This document shows positions 23,018 to 35,728 of a DNA stretch of 64,000 nt, piece after piece; position 1 is the stretch's first letter, and the number at the start of each line of letters is the position of its first letter. Both the position numbers and the translations under genes were made by a program. The stretch covers positions 2,826,637 to 2,890,636 of the forward strand of contig NW_022985162.1 in the NCBI RefSeq assembly GCF_010093535.1, in the 5' to 3' direction. The notes under the pieces are model-generated. The model did no database searches. It had not been told where the DNA came from and was given only the letters and a program-made list of their open reading frames with translations. The DNA is from Lindgomyces ingoldianus (taxonomy: Eukaryota; Ascomycota; Dothideomycetes; Pleosporales; Lindgomycetaceae).

Positions 23018-23467
23018 TGCAATGAAATGGGCACAAAGAAAGGGGCAGTCAAGTTCGATAGCCTCGATCGAGGAACATTGGGGGTATTTATGTGGTGGGA
23101 TACGAAGGGGCTTTGCCTCGAATGGGTGAAGAGGGCAGGCAGCAACGGTGAAAGTGGAGCGTGAAATCGCGCCTAACACGCACTCACGTGAATTCCACGA
23201 GCGTGGTCTGTGTTGGACCAGTTGACACAGCTCTTGGCACTGCCACCCTCATGAAACTTGGGCACAGCAGCGCTTCCCGCATTCACTGCATTGTACCTGC
23301 CGACCCACGACCATGAGAAGACCCCTACATAACTACGCTCTAGAGTCTTCTCTTTCTATTGCACTCACTTTCGCATTGGTTTTGCATTGGTTTTAACTGC
23401 AATTCTTAAGACGGCTAACGTCATCACCGCTAGAATACACCCTCCCTTCTGCATACCACTCCCTGCA
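23018..23467. promoter_or_regulatory. shared divergent promoter region
   Basis: 450 bases lie between two diverging starts (23017 minus, 23468 plus). A TATA-like CATAAATA on the minus strand (23085-23092) serves the left gene. The right gene has a pyrimidine-rich leader (TCTTCTCTTTCT, from 23347) and no TATA, as in many constitutive fungal genes. Confidence 0.5.
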
Positions 23468-24379
23468 ATGGCCCTTGGATCCCTAAAGAACTCTAAGTGG
23501 GCAGACCGGACTCCGGCCGAGGCACATGTCTTCACGCAAGAGCAGCGCATCGCACAGGAGAAGGAGAAGGCAACGCGTTTGCTAGGGCGCCTGCGTTGGA
23601 AAGCTGAATCGTTGATTGCATCATACAATCGCGCACTGGATATTCTGAGTACAGCACCAGGGAACCTTGATGGCCGGCATCTGAGATATCCATTCATGTT
23701 GGGTCTCGGGGTCGTGAGTCCCGCCGTGACCCCCCATGAGCAAGCACGAGAGGCTGAGATGCAGAAGAGGCGAGCCGAATCTATGTTCAAGCTCGACTTC
23801 TTCGAATTCTACGCCCTTCTTGAGCGATATATTACTCAGTGTTTGTCTATACTTGGTGTCCATGTGACTGCTAATGCTCTTGGCCCTAATATCGGTCTCC
23901 GTTTGCTCACGAACCCGAATGCACCTCGAACCGTTCAGAGCAATGGCATGAACCAGGTCCATTCGTCTCATCGCTTTCATGAGAATCTTCTAGAAATGCT
24001 AGATCAGGGGGATAACCCGCTGCATCAAGCCCTCGGCCGCCAAGACGTTCGTATCCAACTTGGTCGCGCAAAGGAATATCGCAACAAATGGAAGGATGCC
24101 GACGAGAAGTTAACAGTCTCGAAGTGGACTCCCGAAGATGACCCGATTAAACTCAGGGACCTCGACCTCGAGAGAATGCTCTCGACCATCTTCGGAGGCT
24201 TGGAGCACGCCCAAAGTGTTGTTAACCAAAGCCTTGTAAGTAGGAAAGCTATTTCTATGGGCCTTTCTAATAGTCTTCTGAAGGGAAACAGTGGCATGCT
24301 TTTATATCAACGAGATGTCGACATCGACGATGATTCCATGCCTTATGAATACATGTACGACCCAATGGACCTGGATTGA
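23468..24379 (+). CDS. conserved fungal protein of unknown function
   Basis: Single exon, 303 aa from the ATG at 23468; an earlier in-frame codon at 23387 is TTG. The protein is soluble, mostly helical and charged, with no signal peptide or membrane segment. Recognisable conserved stretches are EKEKATRLLGRLRWKAESL, APGNLDGRHLRYPFMLGLG, FKLDFFEFYALLERY and HRFHENLLEMLDQ. I recall these as a Pezizomycotina-wide family without a named function. The C-terminal tail is acidic (RDVDIDDDSMPYEY). Its intact frame and conservation-like blocks make it a real gene, and no catalytic motif is visible. Confidence 0.78.
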   Translation: MALGSLKNSKWADRTPAEAHVFTQEQRIAQEKEKATRLLGRLRWKAESLIASYNRALDILSTAPGNLDGRHLRYPFMLGLGVVSPAVTPHEQAREAEMQKRRAESMFKLDFFEFYALLERYITQCLSILGVHVTANALGPNIGLRLLTNPNAPRTVQSNGMNQVHSSHRFHENLLEMLDQGDNPLHQALGRQDVRIQLGRAKEYRNKWKDADEKLTVSKWTPEDDPIKLRDLDLERMLSTIFGGLEHAQSVVNQSLVSRKAISMGLSNSLLKGNSGMLLYQRDVDIDDDSMPYEYMYDPMDLD

Positions 24380-24993
24380 GACGAAGACGATGCTAGCTAT
24401 GTTTATTTGTTTTTCAGAAGGTAGGTACATCATTATTGTGGCCTCAATGATGTCGCCCAGGTGTATATCCACCGAGGTGGGACCATATGTTTAGATACCC
24501 TTTTCTTCTTGCTTCGGATGGCGGGCGGCGTTTTCCTTGAGTCTTGACGACTAGGATATGGTGTTGGTCATTGCATCGTCAAGCGACGATATATTCCCTT
24601 ACGTATATGACGGCCATGTTTGATTCGATACCGCCGGCGAAGGAAACGGACTAGGAGTTCGAAGAGGGTCGGAGTGTTAAATTTCAACTAGAGGACTCTG
24701 AGTGCATCAACTCGTCACCTTTATCTTTATAACTGTGCGGGTAGTATTAAACATTATAGTACAGACACGACCCACTCTCCACCCTAACAACTTTCATCAT
24801 GCAGCATACATATATTCTCCTTCCTACCATTTCCTACATCCTCCATCCCCACCCTCATCCGCACGCCAGGATATCAAACCTATGTCATCAACGTAAACCA
24901 GCAGGAGGCTCCTCCATTTCTTGTTAGCCGTCTGGATATGGTATCAATCTCTGTGCTCCCCAATTCTCCTCCAGCCCATCTACCTCCACGCGT
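24380..24993. other. convergent 3' intergenic region
   Basis: It lies between two converging genes. No gene or repeat is recognised; 3' UTRs are expected here. Confidence 0.45.
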
Positions 24994-25775
24994 CTACGCA
25001 GTCGCACCAGTCTCCACACTTGCACGCTCTTTGCCTGGATGCTCAGCAGCTGAAGTCTCGGTGCCCTTCCAGCGCAAGGTTTCTACGATCAGGCCCAAGA
25101 GGGTGAAGAAGCTGTTGTAACATCTCATTAGCATCATGTCTTGTTCGTTTTATAGTAAGATTCTAGACCGGGGTGTAATTAGGGGTATGAGGGAGGAATC
25201 AATGGGTCTCTCTTACAAAGCCAAGAAAATGAACGCTTCATTCGCCTTCTTCAGCGAGCATTTCTTCGTATCGGTTGGTGAGTTGAATTCACATTCGTGC
25301 CAGTTGTAGTCTTGGGCCGCGAAGATGAAGGATGTGAGCCAGCTATTCCCCAAGATTATTAGTTCATGTAACATATCCAGAGCCCCCAAGTGAAAGGGGG
25401 CTAGGATGAGGGAGGCATTTCTTACAGATAGCTAAACACGAAGTTCATTGGCAAATACCAGTTCTTATAACTTCCCATGAATGGAAGAGCGAACGATGGG
25501 AGCCAGAAGCAGAGGGTCATGGCGGCCTATGGGTGTTATGTCAGCAGGGCGAATTGTGATTGATAGAGAAAGGAGGGTGTGGTGGTGGTGATAGTTGTTA
25601 TTAGGGAAGTGAGACATACAATGACGATCCAGAAAATAAGGTGCTGGTTGTGGTCAAAGTCATTGAGGAAATACCCAGTGATGCCAACGACGATAGCAGA
25701 GCTAGCCCACGTCATAAAGTGCGAGCATGCGAGGAGGAGGCGCGATGTGCCTGCGGGGATGCTTGCGGAAACCAT
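24994..25775 (-). CDS. MARVEL-domain four-helix membrane protein
   Basis: Four exons with agreeing phases: 25775-25620, 25526-25426, 25342-25217 and 25111-24994 (166 aa). Introns start GTATGT, GTAAGA and GTAAGA and end CATAG, AATAG and ACAG. Four hydrophobic segments are seen: SSAIVVGITGYFL, LIFWIVIAAMTLCFWLPSF, FVFSYLWLTSFIFAA and FIFLAFFFTLLGLIV. A Cys-containing loop lies between the third and fourth (YNWHECEFN...KKCSLKK), with a short charged C-tail. This is the layout of fungal MARVEL proteins (PF01284), which act in membrane apposition and eisosome or vesicle traffic. A TATAAAGG on the minus strand (25946-25956) is about 175 bases upstream. Joins are clear; the specific role is unknown. 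Confidence 0.82.
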
Positions 25776-27124
25776 TGTGCTCGTTTGCTTTTTAGAATAT
25801 GATTTTCTACGAGAATGCAGGTCTCGAAAGTACAATGGAGGTTTTTAGATTTGCTGTTACTCTGTATGTTTGTTTCAAGGGAGAGAGCTCCGGATCTGTC
25901 TGAAGGTCGAGGCTGTCATCCATCCGACAAGGCCAGATAGAGTGACCTTTATATCCTCACCCTCCATTCCATCAAGTCTGCTATCCTGTGGGACAACCGG
26001 ACCAACCATGCATCATCACATTTCGATCGCCATGTCTTGACTGATGCTTATCGTGCCACATCACAGGCCCCCCCATCTTCAGCCGGTCCACTCACGATTC
26101 CGTCAGCGTCCTATTTGCTCATTATCTCCATCCAACCCCCGTTCTGGCCAGCATCCTCAGATATCGTGACATTCGAACAAGGGCAGTCCTGCATTACTAA
26201 CCCACTCAACCCTGGTGTCATGGCGTGATGCCTTATTCACATCACCCATCGAGCCCAAAACCATGCCAATCCGCCCCAACATCGATGTGCAAAGCAAGTT
26301 TCTTGCAGCCCTGTATTACCCACTCATGACTCCTCGTTCACGTTTGACGTTGTTCGTTGGATGATTTCACACATATCTGACTGATCGCATTGGCTGGCGG
26401 AATGTGCCGGAAATAGCGTGCCCCAAGCAGCCCACGGTCTTCAAGGCAGCAAACCTGTGCGTGTGTACCTCTTAATTCCTCTAATGTAGATTTCGACCTG
26501 ACAGAAACCCCCTTTCAGTAATTCCTATTCTCTTTCCGGTAATGATGTGTGACTTTGTTGAGATGGCGTGGATTTGTTTGGGATATTGCCGGCATGCCGA
26601 TGTATTGTTGAAGCAGCGAGAGCGATCAGTTCAACAGGTGACATGGAATCCCTGCCCCCGTCTAATCCCGGAAAAGCTCCGGAAGCTTCGGATATCGCAG
26701 GGTCTTGTGATTGCTAGCATTGCGCAGAAGCAGCCCGAGGATATGGTAAGTTCGGTTTGCCGGTGCCGATATGGGATTTCAAGGGTGGTCTGAGCGACAT
26801 TGTGATGTCATAAGATTTTTCGGAGAGTTTAGGTTGAACTGGTGGAGAGTGTGGCGGGATGAGGGCACAGGAGTGAGATAGGTGCCGAGAGAAGTCCGAG
26901 GCGAGGGTGGGAAGAGTGAGGAGATCATGAGACTGGGAGAATGTTTTATTCATTATGGGTGGGGGATGAACATAGTGGACTTAGCACGGGAAGAGTGGTG
27001 TTGACAAAAGCTCCGGAGTTGATGTACAGCACATAAATAATGTAATCGTAAATCATTACAATCGGAAAGCGAGCGTATTAACGAGAAAAATGCTATCTAT
27101 GCACATAAAACTGCTTCCCCATAT
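25776..27124. other. intergenic; promoter of the MARVEL gene, no other gene seen
   Basis: A TATAAAGG box on the minus strand lies at 25946-25956. Plus-strand open frames at 26037-26228 and 26542-26793 lack domains and start context, and I do not call them genes. Confidence 0.45.
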
Positions 27125-30100
27125 CTACACAAACACCGACCTACTCATGGCAATAGTTTGCATCCTACGTTGTTGTCGCTTAGAAATCTTCGTCCCCTGC
27201 TCAACACGGACGATCTGTTCCTGGGTTAGCACTTTAATCGCCCAACATCTACTACTGAACTGTCAGCTTACCTTGAGATAATTCGACATGATCAGCGCAT
27301 CCGTCCCCTCTTCTTCAACGGGCTCAGCAAGGATCATATACTGCCCTGCTAGCACTGCAACATCTCCATCTTGCACCTGGTCATCACGATCCTTCTCATC
27401 CACATATTCTAACGGCACAACGATATACTGGTTCGCATCATTATGTAATGTGACTACAATCTCTTGGTCCCAGTACACTCCCGTCACATAACTCTTCTTG
27501 GCTTCAATCGTCAGCATATTGCCCGCAGTCAACCCAACTTTGTAGTCATTCCAGATCGGATTGGAATAGAACGTTCCGCCTGGAGGCTCAATCAACGTGA
27601 CGATAGGCTCGTCGGAGATGGCAGGGTCGGAGGCGATGCGTTGTCGAATGGCTTCCGCCATGCCGATTTCGGCGGTCACGGTGTTGAGCGTGCTGGTGAT
27701 TTTGCGGAGCGTTTCTGCGCTGAAGGCAGATCCATAGCTCTGAAGTCGCGATTGGTAGTAATCTACCACGCTCTGGATTTCCTGATTGTTGCGCGCGAGG
27801 ATCGCCAGCGTGTCCTCGAGCGTGATTTTGCGCTTGTCGAGCTTGTAAGCAATAGCCAGATCGGAGTTCCCAAGTGTAGCCCGGAAGCGGTTCAGACGAC
27901 CGGTCACACGGAGTTCCTCAAGCATTTCGATATCTGGACGAGCCATACCAGGAACTTTTACGTGTTTGAAGATTGTGCCGCGGCGGCGTAGAGCTTGTCC
28001 TTTGAAGCCTGTGAGCCAGTGGTTCACACGCCGGATGACCTCGTTAATGTGATCGACGGCTTGATAAGTGGCATCGTTGAGAGTACTTTCCTCGATGATG
28101 AGGTCGTACCGTTGGCCGTTAATGTCGACTTCTTGGGCCGTGTAGACGCCTTTACGCACGCAGAGAATACCTTCATAGTCTGCAACTCGGATCAGATACT
28201 GTTTGCCGTCTGTGAAGATGGCGTTCAACAGCGTATTTTCATTACGGCCCTCGTGGTCTCTCTCAATGGGCGGGATATCATTGAAGGTTCTCATGTGGTC
28301 GAGTGCGCCGTATTGGAGGTTGCGAAAGGCCAGCGAGTCTTTGAAGCCCTTCTCTGGCCACTGAACAATCCAGGACTTCTGCGCTCGACAAAGCTGGTCA
28401 ACGGTACCGGGAAGGATATAACCCAGGGGTGCGATGCGGGTTATAAAGGTCTCCCAGTAGTAGGTATGATCCTGGTTATCTGGCTTCCTAGGAGACCAGC
28501 CTTCGAACGCTGGAACCATCGAGGTGAGGAACACGTGAGAATTGATCGAATAGAATGGTATTACCTTGAGGAATAGCAACTCCATGCTGGGTCGATCGGC
28601 TCGGAAGTGAAAGGTTTTCTCCAGGAATTCTCGGATATTTTGAAGGTCATCGTCGTTGAGGAATGAAAGCAGGAGAACTAGCATTTGAAGAAAGCGTGGT
28701 CTGAGCAGTTGCTGTACCTTGTCCGAAGGATCGAGGGATGTGTAGTATGCAGATGAAAGATTGATTATCTTCCTGATACCCTTGCTTGTGGTAAGCGTCG
28801 TGAACTCTCGACCGTTGTTTACTCCATAGCGAATGTCCTTGGAGGTGATGATCTTGACGCGCGTAGACATTCGAAACAAAATAGCACTACGAGTGCAAAG
28901 TCTGCGCACGTCTTCCATCATCGCTTCAAGTAGCTTTCTAGTCTCATCAAGGTCCTGAGCCGCGTTCCTGTTTTGGATAATGAGCTGGAAGTTAACTAGC
29001 AAGCTCACCATTGAGGTGGAATCAACTTCAATCAAGGTACTCTCTAGATCAAATTGGCCTTGGTAATATCGTAAGTCCTGCACGAGCGTGACCTCGTCAC
29101 TGTCAATATTGACCGCCGGTCTTTTCTCTCTACCCGAGATGACGAGTGCTTCCGTTTTCTGTCCAGGAATAAAAGACGGGAGCATCTTGTCTCTCCTGGC
29201 TCTAGCATGCTTAAGCACCTGAGGAGTGGTGTCTCTAGATATGACCCTAAGATCTTGTCGGACTTCAAAATCCCATAGCAAGTGTCCTGCTGTGTTGACT
29301 CTCCATTCGGAAGTCATTTGATCCGGCTTATAGTCACCCATTAGCATGTCTGGAGGTATAGTGAGTATGTGTTCTACTGGAAAGCAGGGAAAGGTTTTAG
29401 TACTACCAGCCCCTGCCCATTACTTGCGACTTTGGAAAGTTTTCGGTAAAACGCTTTTCGTGAAGCGTTTCGGTAGCAACTCTCTTGATCAAAGTACGAG
29501 AAAGAGACTTGCATTTGTACCGGGGACTGCATACCTTGTTCTAACTGGGTGACTGTAGGCCTGTCAACGCCAGGGAGGAACACAATGCCAACTTTGATTA
29601 CTGGTGCGGTGTCATAATTGTCAAGCGCTGGTATTCCACTGATATAACTTCTCTTCAGCTTCTGATCCGCTGCCATCTGCAATCGCTGAATAATCTGAGA
29701 TGCATCTTCAGTGTAGTGACTCTTCTCTTTAATGTACGATATCACTTCAAGACCTTTCTTGTACCGCAACTTAGCATCTCCATGGTGGTCTGAGCTAGAA
29801 CCAACGAATGTATGATCGTCCGATATGCTGCTCTCTCCATCGAGAAGACTTTCAGAGTCTGTTGGCAACGCACGCTCTATGCCACCCATCGATAGCGGGG
29901 CAGAAGGGTTGGGGCCTTCATCGTTTGATCCACTTCCAAACCCTCTCAGGTTCGGAAGAGGAACAGATGGGGGTGGACGTCTTGGAATGCTTGGGGTCGA
30001 TGAGGGGGTATCGGGAGGTGGTGGCGGGGGTCGGCCCGGTCCAGGATATGCTATGTATGGCGAATCATTGACTGTCGACTGGGATGGCAGAGAGTGGTTC

Positions 30101-30165
30101 AGGTAAGGGTTATTGGGGTGTCCCTGACCGCCGTCAATGGCATCTCGAAGAGGGTACCGATCCAT
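27125..30165 (-). CDS. large conserved fungal protein of unknown function
   Basis: Three exons with matching phases: 30165-29424, 29376-27272 and 27220-27125 (980 aa). The start is ATG in a perfect GCCATGG context. Introns are 47 and 51 nt (donors GTAATG and GTAAGC, one branch site TACTAAAAC). The N-terminal 130 residues are low complexity with PPPPPP runs and acidic Ser-rich patches. The remaining 850 residues look globular and helical, with no membrane segment and no motif I can assign. One stretch of note is EVTLVQDLRYYQGQFDLE. The C-terminus is basic (KISKRQQRRMQ). The long intact frame with spliced ends argues for a functional gene. I do not recognise the family. A neighbour diverges at 31003. 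Confidence 0.82.
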
Positions 30166-31002
30166 GGCAGTGTCATCCACTCAGCACGGGTAGCTTGGTA
30201 AAAAGGACGAGCGAGGACAAGGCTCGAGACACATACGAAGGAGGGCAACAAACCTCTTCTTAATGGAAGGGCAAGGGAAAAAGGTAGGCCAGGCTGAGGC
30301 ATATCCTGACCTATCCCGGAGAGGAGGACAAATGTGGCGCCCTAGCTTGCACACAGGAAGATTTAGGGGTTATGACAAAGCTGCAGCTTCTTCATTTACA
30401 GAGTCCTGTAAGCCTCCCTACGATCTTTGGGGGTTCTTCTTGTTTTTCTGTTAGTTACAAATCTAGCGGGAGTGTCTTTGTCGAAACAATCTCAACAACA
30501 CTGCCTCTAAAATGTCAATCAGTTGAGTGCCTTGCCGCCAACGAGGCTGGCGCTTGGTCGCCTCAGTGTCTGTCCATTGGATTGATTAGCACCGAATGAA
30601 AATAACCTAAACTTGCATCCTGCGTCGGCGAAGGCAGACTCGGTTCCATTTGCCTTCCGAGAGGCTGTGGGCTGTGATCAAATCATGCGATTTCAATATG
30701 TGCGAATCACGCATCAAGAGGTAGCTGTAGCGCACCCCAATCCGGCCATGCATTGCCAAGATATTCAGCCTTCTCGGATTGTAGTCCCAATAAATATTGT
30801 AGCCTATCGTTTATGCCCTGCTGCGCCTCGCTCAGATTTTTAGGGAGTGCGAGGCGGGCTTTCAAAGCTCAAGAGCCGCGCCATTGATACGACGCGACTC
30901 TATATAGTGGAGCTTGACACCCACGTTCCTGAACGAGCAATCTTTCTCTCACTTGCGAATAGTCTGGTTGATTTTTGCTCTGCTAGAGCAGTGGTGTTAG
31001 GA
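30166..31002. promoter_or_regulatory. divergent promoter region with TATA box for the right gene
   Basis: 837 bases lie between diverging genes. TATATAG (30901-30907) stands about 96 bases before the ATG at 31003. No TATA is seen close to the left gene. Confidence 0.5.
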
Positions 31003-32106
31003 ATGTGGTCTCTAAGAAGTTGTAGAGCATTTCCACTTCTCTGGCTACTGGTTCGTATAGCATTTGCGGACACCGATGCGCCATGCTATTCACCAAATGG
31101 TGCTCGAGCGACCGGCTATTTTGCATGCGATCCTACCGCATATATCACTTCGTGCTGCCCCCAGGGATGGACTTGCTACTCGAACAGCATGTGTGTTGTG
31201 ACCGACCCATCAACTGCCAACTCATCGCATCCGATCGGGACTTCTATGCGTGGTACGTGCACAAATCCGGTCTGGAACAACGCGATTTGCGGAGACTATT
31301 GTCTGGTGAGTTGACTTGCATTGAACCAAGTCCCACAGGACCTGACCTAAGTACAGAAGGGGAGCGACGTTGACGGATCGTTGAAGGCTTGTGGTGATAA
31401 CAAGTTTTGTTGCGCCCATGACCAATCCTGTGACTGTACGAATGGCGCCTTCAGCATAAACCCCGGGATAGTGCAGACAATTATTGGCATTGTTGGTTTG
31501 GAGCATACCCAAACGTCTACGATATCCGTTGGTGCCTCGAAAACGGCCTCGGTGACGGGGTCTGGCTTCAGCACGGTGAGGACTGCAAGTACTGGGAATC
31601 AAACCCCAACCAAGACTGCAGAACCGGGCATGAAGAAGGCAGCGGATAATCGAGGACGAAATGCCGGTATCGCAATCGGGACCCTACTTGGCCTTGCTCT
31701 ACTCGGCCTTGCGGGATGGTTCATTTACAAGAAATTCTTCTCCGGTAACACTTGGGATGTCCACAGAAAAACAGAGGTTCCGCAGACCTCTGAGCCGTTG
31801 AGACCTGCACCCGAAGCGGACCCATACATACGGGACAATGCAACAAATCCCCAGATCAATCTACCGGTTAGGGATCAGTCTCAGGGCAACTTCGATGGCG
31901 GAAACGCCCCATATGGGAATGATTACGAGCGTAACGCGCCAAGTAGGGGACCTCTAGTAGCATCCACGACTACTATCGGAACTAGTACCGTTAATAACGG
32001 TGGACGAGCGGCCTCCGAGAGACCCTTGAGCATCGTAAGTGACGACGAAGGTGAAGCCCGATATGTGAGGCAGCGGCCAAGTGAGTTGTGGAGCGATGTG
32101 CGATAA
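31003..32106 (+). CDS. Cys-rich ectodomain, single-pass membrane protein
   Basis: Two exons: 31003-31305 and 31357-32106 (350 aa). The intron is 51 nt (GTGAGT donor, GTACAG acceptor). The ATG at 31003 starts a signal peptide (FPLLWLLVRIAFA). The ectodomain has about 15 Cys arranged as CYSPNG..ATGYFACDPTA..TSCCPQGWTCYSNSMCV and later ACGDNKFCCAHDQSCDC. A Thr/Ser-rich stem and one transmembrane helix follow (IAIGTLLGLALLGLAGWFIY). The cytosolic tail of about 120 aa is polar. This matches a common fungal family of presumed wall or surface sensors; the ligand and partner are unknown. A TATATAG box lies about 96 bases upstream. Topology is seen; the sensor role is inferred. Confidence 0.82.
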
Positions 32107-33099
32107 GAGACTTCTCTTGCTACAATAGTCTTTTAGAGTAGCACGAGAACAAGGAAGAGATGTCAAAAGTCGTGTCGATTGAGGCGAGACCGATTTAGAG
32201 GACGAAATCATCAGCTGGCGTGGAACCTTATTGATAAGGAGGTGCCTCGGCGTGTACTTCGAGACAGTTTCCATTTCCGGGTTCCAGACCGTTATGACTT
32301 CCCCCAAGGCCATCAAATCTTACTACGTTGTGATACCCTTCCATTCAGCGCCAGCATTTATATATAGACTTGGCTGTTTCTTTCGTAAATACAAGTTACA
32401 CAATATTCCTGTTCCTTCTTCTATTTGCGATTTCTCCTGCTGCGATTGGTTGTTACGCTAGCCCTCAGGCTTCAGCTCAAGTCCAACGAACTCCCTACTT
32501 CCACCTTGTCCAACGAGTCTAAACGACAGGACCCTCCGCGAAATTGTGTACAATTGTTCACTCACGTTGACCCTCCCCGTCTCCTTGCATTTGGTAGACT
32601 TTCTGTTCAGTGGTTGGATGAATTATGACCTATTCTTCACTCCACACCTTAGAACATGCTTTGCGGGTGGAGGTAGGTGCTCAGCCTCTGTGGTACCTGC
32701 AGCGCAACACGGCCCTCTTTTCGTTCAGTATTAACATATTCAGGAAATTTTACCGAACTCAAGATCAGAATTAGAAGCAATGAGGCTCTTGTGTCCTGAT
32801 CTAGACCCATAAGCATCAAGACATCGGAATACGCACGGTCTTTGCCATTGATTTCTGCGAGTCACAGTTTGTGTTCTAGCACGCCATGTCGCCTTTTATT
32901 GAGTGGCGCAAGCCACCTGGGACGAACCGATTTCGCTCTCGAATTGGCGACAGCGATGCGGCTCCACGAACACCATCGCCTAACCCTGGATTGCGCTAAT
33001 GGAACGGGCGGATAAGGTCGTATTTAAGGCAAGGGCCTTCTCGAACTCCTCAGCCTCGTGACTGCTCTCAACTTCCGTTATCCTTCTCGTCGACTGCGA
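32107..33099. other. intergenic; TATA-like box before the DUF3176 gene
   Basis: TATTTAA at 33021-33027 is about 75 bases before the ATG at 33100. Short open frames around 32179-32734 have no domain. No repeat or RNA gene is seen. Confidence 0.45.
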
Positions 33100-35067
33100 A
33101 TGGCTCAGTACTACAATGTGCCTCCGTCTGCGGGGGGTCCATTCTCGCCGACGGCGCCATACTCCCCCTACCCGCCTTCTACAACAGATTCCTTCAATTC
33201 GCAACATCCACTGTTCTCGCCGAATACCGAGTATCCCTCCGGCGGACAATGGCCATACCCGCAGAGTCCTTCGGGTAAAGGCTACCAGCAGCCGTTTGAA
33301 CAGCATGCTCCTAGCGATCTTCCACCTCGTCCTCGAAGTCTCCGAAAGAGGATTAGCCACCATATCCAGAGGCTCTGGCTTTGGGAGGCGAGTGCCTGTG
33401 TCGTTGCTGTATGCGCCCACTTTGCTATGATCGCCTTGTTGGGAGTATATGATGGCTCGAGAGTATCCAGCTGGACGGGGTCCTGGTCCCTTAACAGTAA
33501 CATTTCGTTCATGATTACTATCATTAAAGGCGCTGCCCTGATTCCAGTCGGGGGTGCTCTAAGCCAGTTGAAATGGAGACGCTTTTGGAACTATCGGAAG
33601 CTGGTACGTTGACCAGACCTCAGATATCTTAATTTTACATGACCTGATGCACCTGGGTAGACCGACATGGATTTCTTCGATGACGCTAGCAGAGGAACGT
33701 TGGGATCGCTCAGATTGCTTTGGCATTTGAAATTCTGGCATTTTGCTTCTTTCGGAGCAATTCTGACTCTCGCTGCCTTTACAATGGATACCCTTGTCCA
33801 GAACGTCGTTGATACCGAGCATAAGCTGGAAATTACAAGAGGTGTCGCAACTCTTCCTCGAACGAACAATTATGCGACCTTTAATATGTACACGTCTGGA
33901 GAAGATCCGGGGGATCAATTACCTTGGACAACCATGGTAACGGCAATTGATTTTGGCATGCAATACACCGCGAGTTACTTCTGGGCTGGAAGTAACTTGT
34001 TTGTCTACTGTCTGACTGGAAATTGCACATTTGGGACTTACCAATCCCTCGTGGTCGAGCCCCAGTGCCACGACATGACTAAATATCTAGACACAAGCGA
34101 TGCGGATGTTTACAAAATGCCGGATGGTCTCTACTTGCGCAAAGAGGATGGCTTACTCAACATCTCTTCCACAACTAAGTACCCTTCTAATGACCTTTTT
34201 CCAGGAATCGGTCCCCTCATCCTGAACTTCCAGGCTATCGCAAATCCAAGTCTCGACAAGCCAGTTGCTATCCAATGCGTGATGTACTGGTCTGTTAACA
34301 CCTTCGGCTCTACAAATATGACGAACTATACATTGTACGAGGTTGAAACATCTCGGTGGACAAATACCTCCGAAGCAGCGAAAACAGAGTACAAGCAAAA
34401 GCACGGCATATGGTTGATACCACCAGAGTGCTATCTCAACGGAACTCAGATCAAGGACCCAGCGAAGGACGATCGATGCATTAATTGGATAACTCCGATG
34501 GCACAGCTAGGCCTCCAGAATCTCCTCACCCATGATTCGATTGGAATGACTGGTGAAGTGTACAAAACGAAGAAGGGATGGTCTGTTAGCAATCTGTTCG
34601 CCAATGCTGCCTATTACTCGACGGACACCGCTCTTCGAAACGAAACCTACAATGTCCTGGAACTGACTATTAACAATACCGCAATCATGATGTCCCAAGG
34701 GGTTCGTCAGCTACCCACGATAGATGAAACGAACAACTATACCTGGTCCCCTGCAAACGGGACTGTGTGGCAGTACGAAACCTTTTACAACATCCATTTC
34801 TACTACCTCGGTATTACACACTTCGTTGTTGGGGGCAGCTTCCTCTTCCTCGTTCTGACGATCTTTTTAACGAGATGCGATCACCCTTGGAAGTCGTCGA
34901 GTCTGCCACTCTTGTTCCATGGACTTACGCCTCAAGATCGAGCCACGGTCGCTGAGGTTCCGATGATGGTGGATATGAGAGAGGCAGCGGAGAAGATGAA
35001 AGTCAAAGTGACGATGACTGCGGTGGGACAGAGGCTTGCTACGAGAGAGGTGGTAGCCTCGGGATGA
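33100..35067 (+). CDS. DUF3176 family membrane protein
   Basis: Two exons: 33100-33603 and 33661-35067 (636 aa). The intron is 57 nt (GTACGT donor, GGGTAG acceptor). A Pro/Ser/Tyr-rich cytosolic N-terminus of about 90 aa is followed by the DUF3176 core. The core has a first helix WEASACVVAVCAHFAMIAL, a second membrane region (ISFMITIIKGAALIPVGGAL), then the hallmark DFFDDASRGTLGSLRLL and a third helix. A large extracytosolic region has many N-glycosylation sites and Cys. A last helix (FVVGGSFLFLVLTIFL) and a short tail close the protein. The family is widespread in Pezizomycotina and expanded in many species, with no known function. The length is normal for the family. Confidence 0.9.
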
Positions 35068-35373
35068 ATAGGAGTGGTCGTCATCCACGACGAATTACAA
35101 TAGACCACCAACGTACAACCCAACGTAATGCCTTATCTCCCCATAAGGCCTCAATCACGCAGCAACCAGCCCGAAATGAAAGTACCCTTCGACGGAACTC
35201 AGCCTCAATCAACATGATCATGAAACGCATGAACTCGCCGGTCCGACAATTGATCCGTAGCAAACCATCAGGGTTGCAACTCCACTCCCATCACGACCAC
35301 ACGTCAGCTCCAGATCCAATGACCCATGGCCGCGTTTGCACTTTGTAAACCGTATCGACGACCGAAATTATTT

Positions 35374-35728
35374 TTATTTTTCCACCTGTTGAAGAAACCA
35401 TGAAACTGTGTTCGCAAGAAAACGTCGCGAATACCACAGTAGCAATAGCGCGCTCATTCTACAAATCCCGACACAAGTTCGCGATCTCTAACAACCTGCA
35501 ACTCACCTGAACTCCAGCGTTCGTTCTACCCGCCCCCCCCGCATTATGAAGCAGAAGGAACTGCAGGTACATCTGCCCTGGATGCTTCAGCCGCGATACG
35601 TTCAATATTGCCGTCGGCTGATGAACGTTTGGCTTCTGGAAGGGGACCCGTGGCTGGCTTAATCCCAGGCCAAGGGCATAACATGCCGGCAAGTGGTTCG
35701 AAGAGACCGCGGTTGTGGCTTGAAACAT
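35374..35728 (-). CDS. possible small two-exon protein
   Basis: An ATG at 35728 opens 74 codons to a canonical donor CAG|GTGAGT (35506). A matching acceptor (CAACAG, 35386) joins in phase to a very short last exon ending V-E-K-stop (35385-35374), giving 77 aa. The middle has a basic, amphipathic stretch (AILNVSRLKHPGQMYLQF). I do not recognise it. The good splice pair is the main evidence, and the frame could still be chance. If real, it is among the smallest proteins here. Confidence 0.35.

Noticed and set aside
27464..28576. Two long plus-strand open frames (175 and 193 codons)
   Set aside because: They lie opposite the 2.1-kb coding exon of the 980-aa protein and show no domain.
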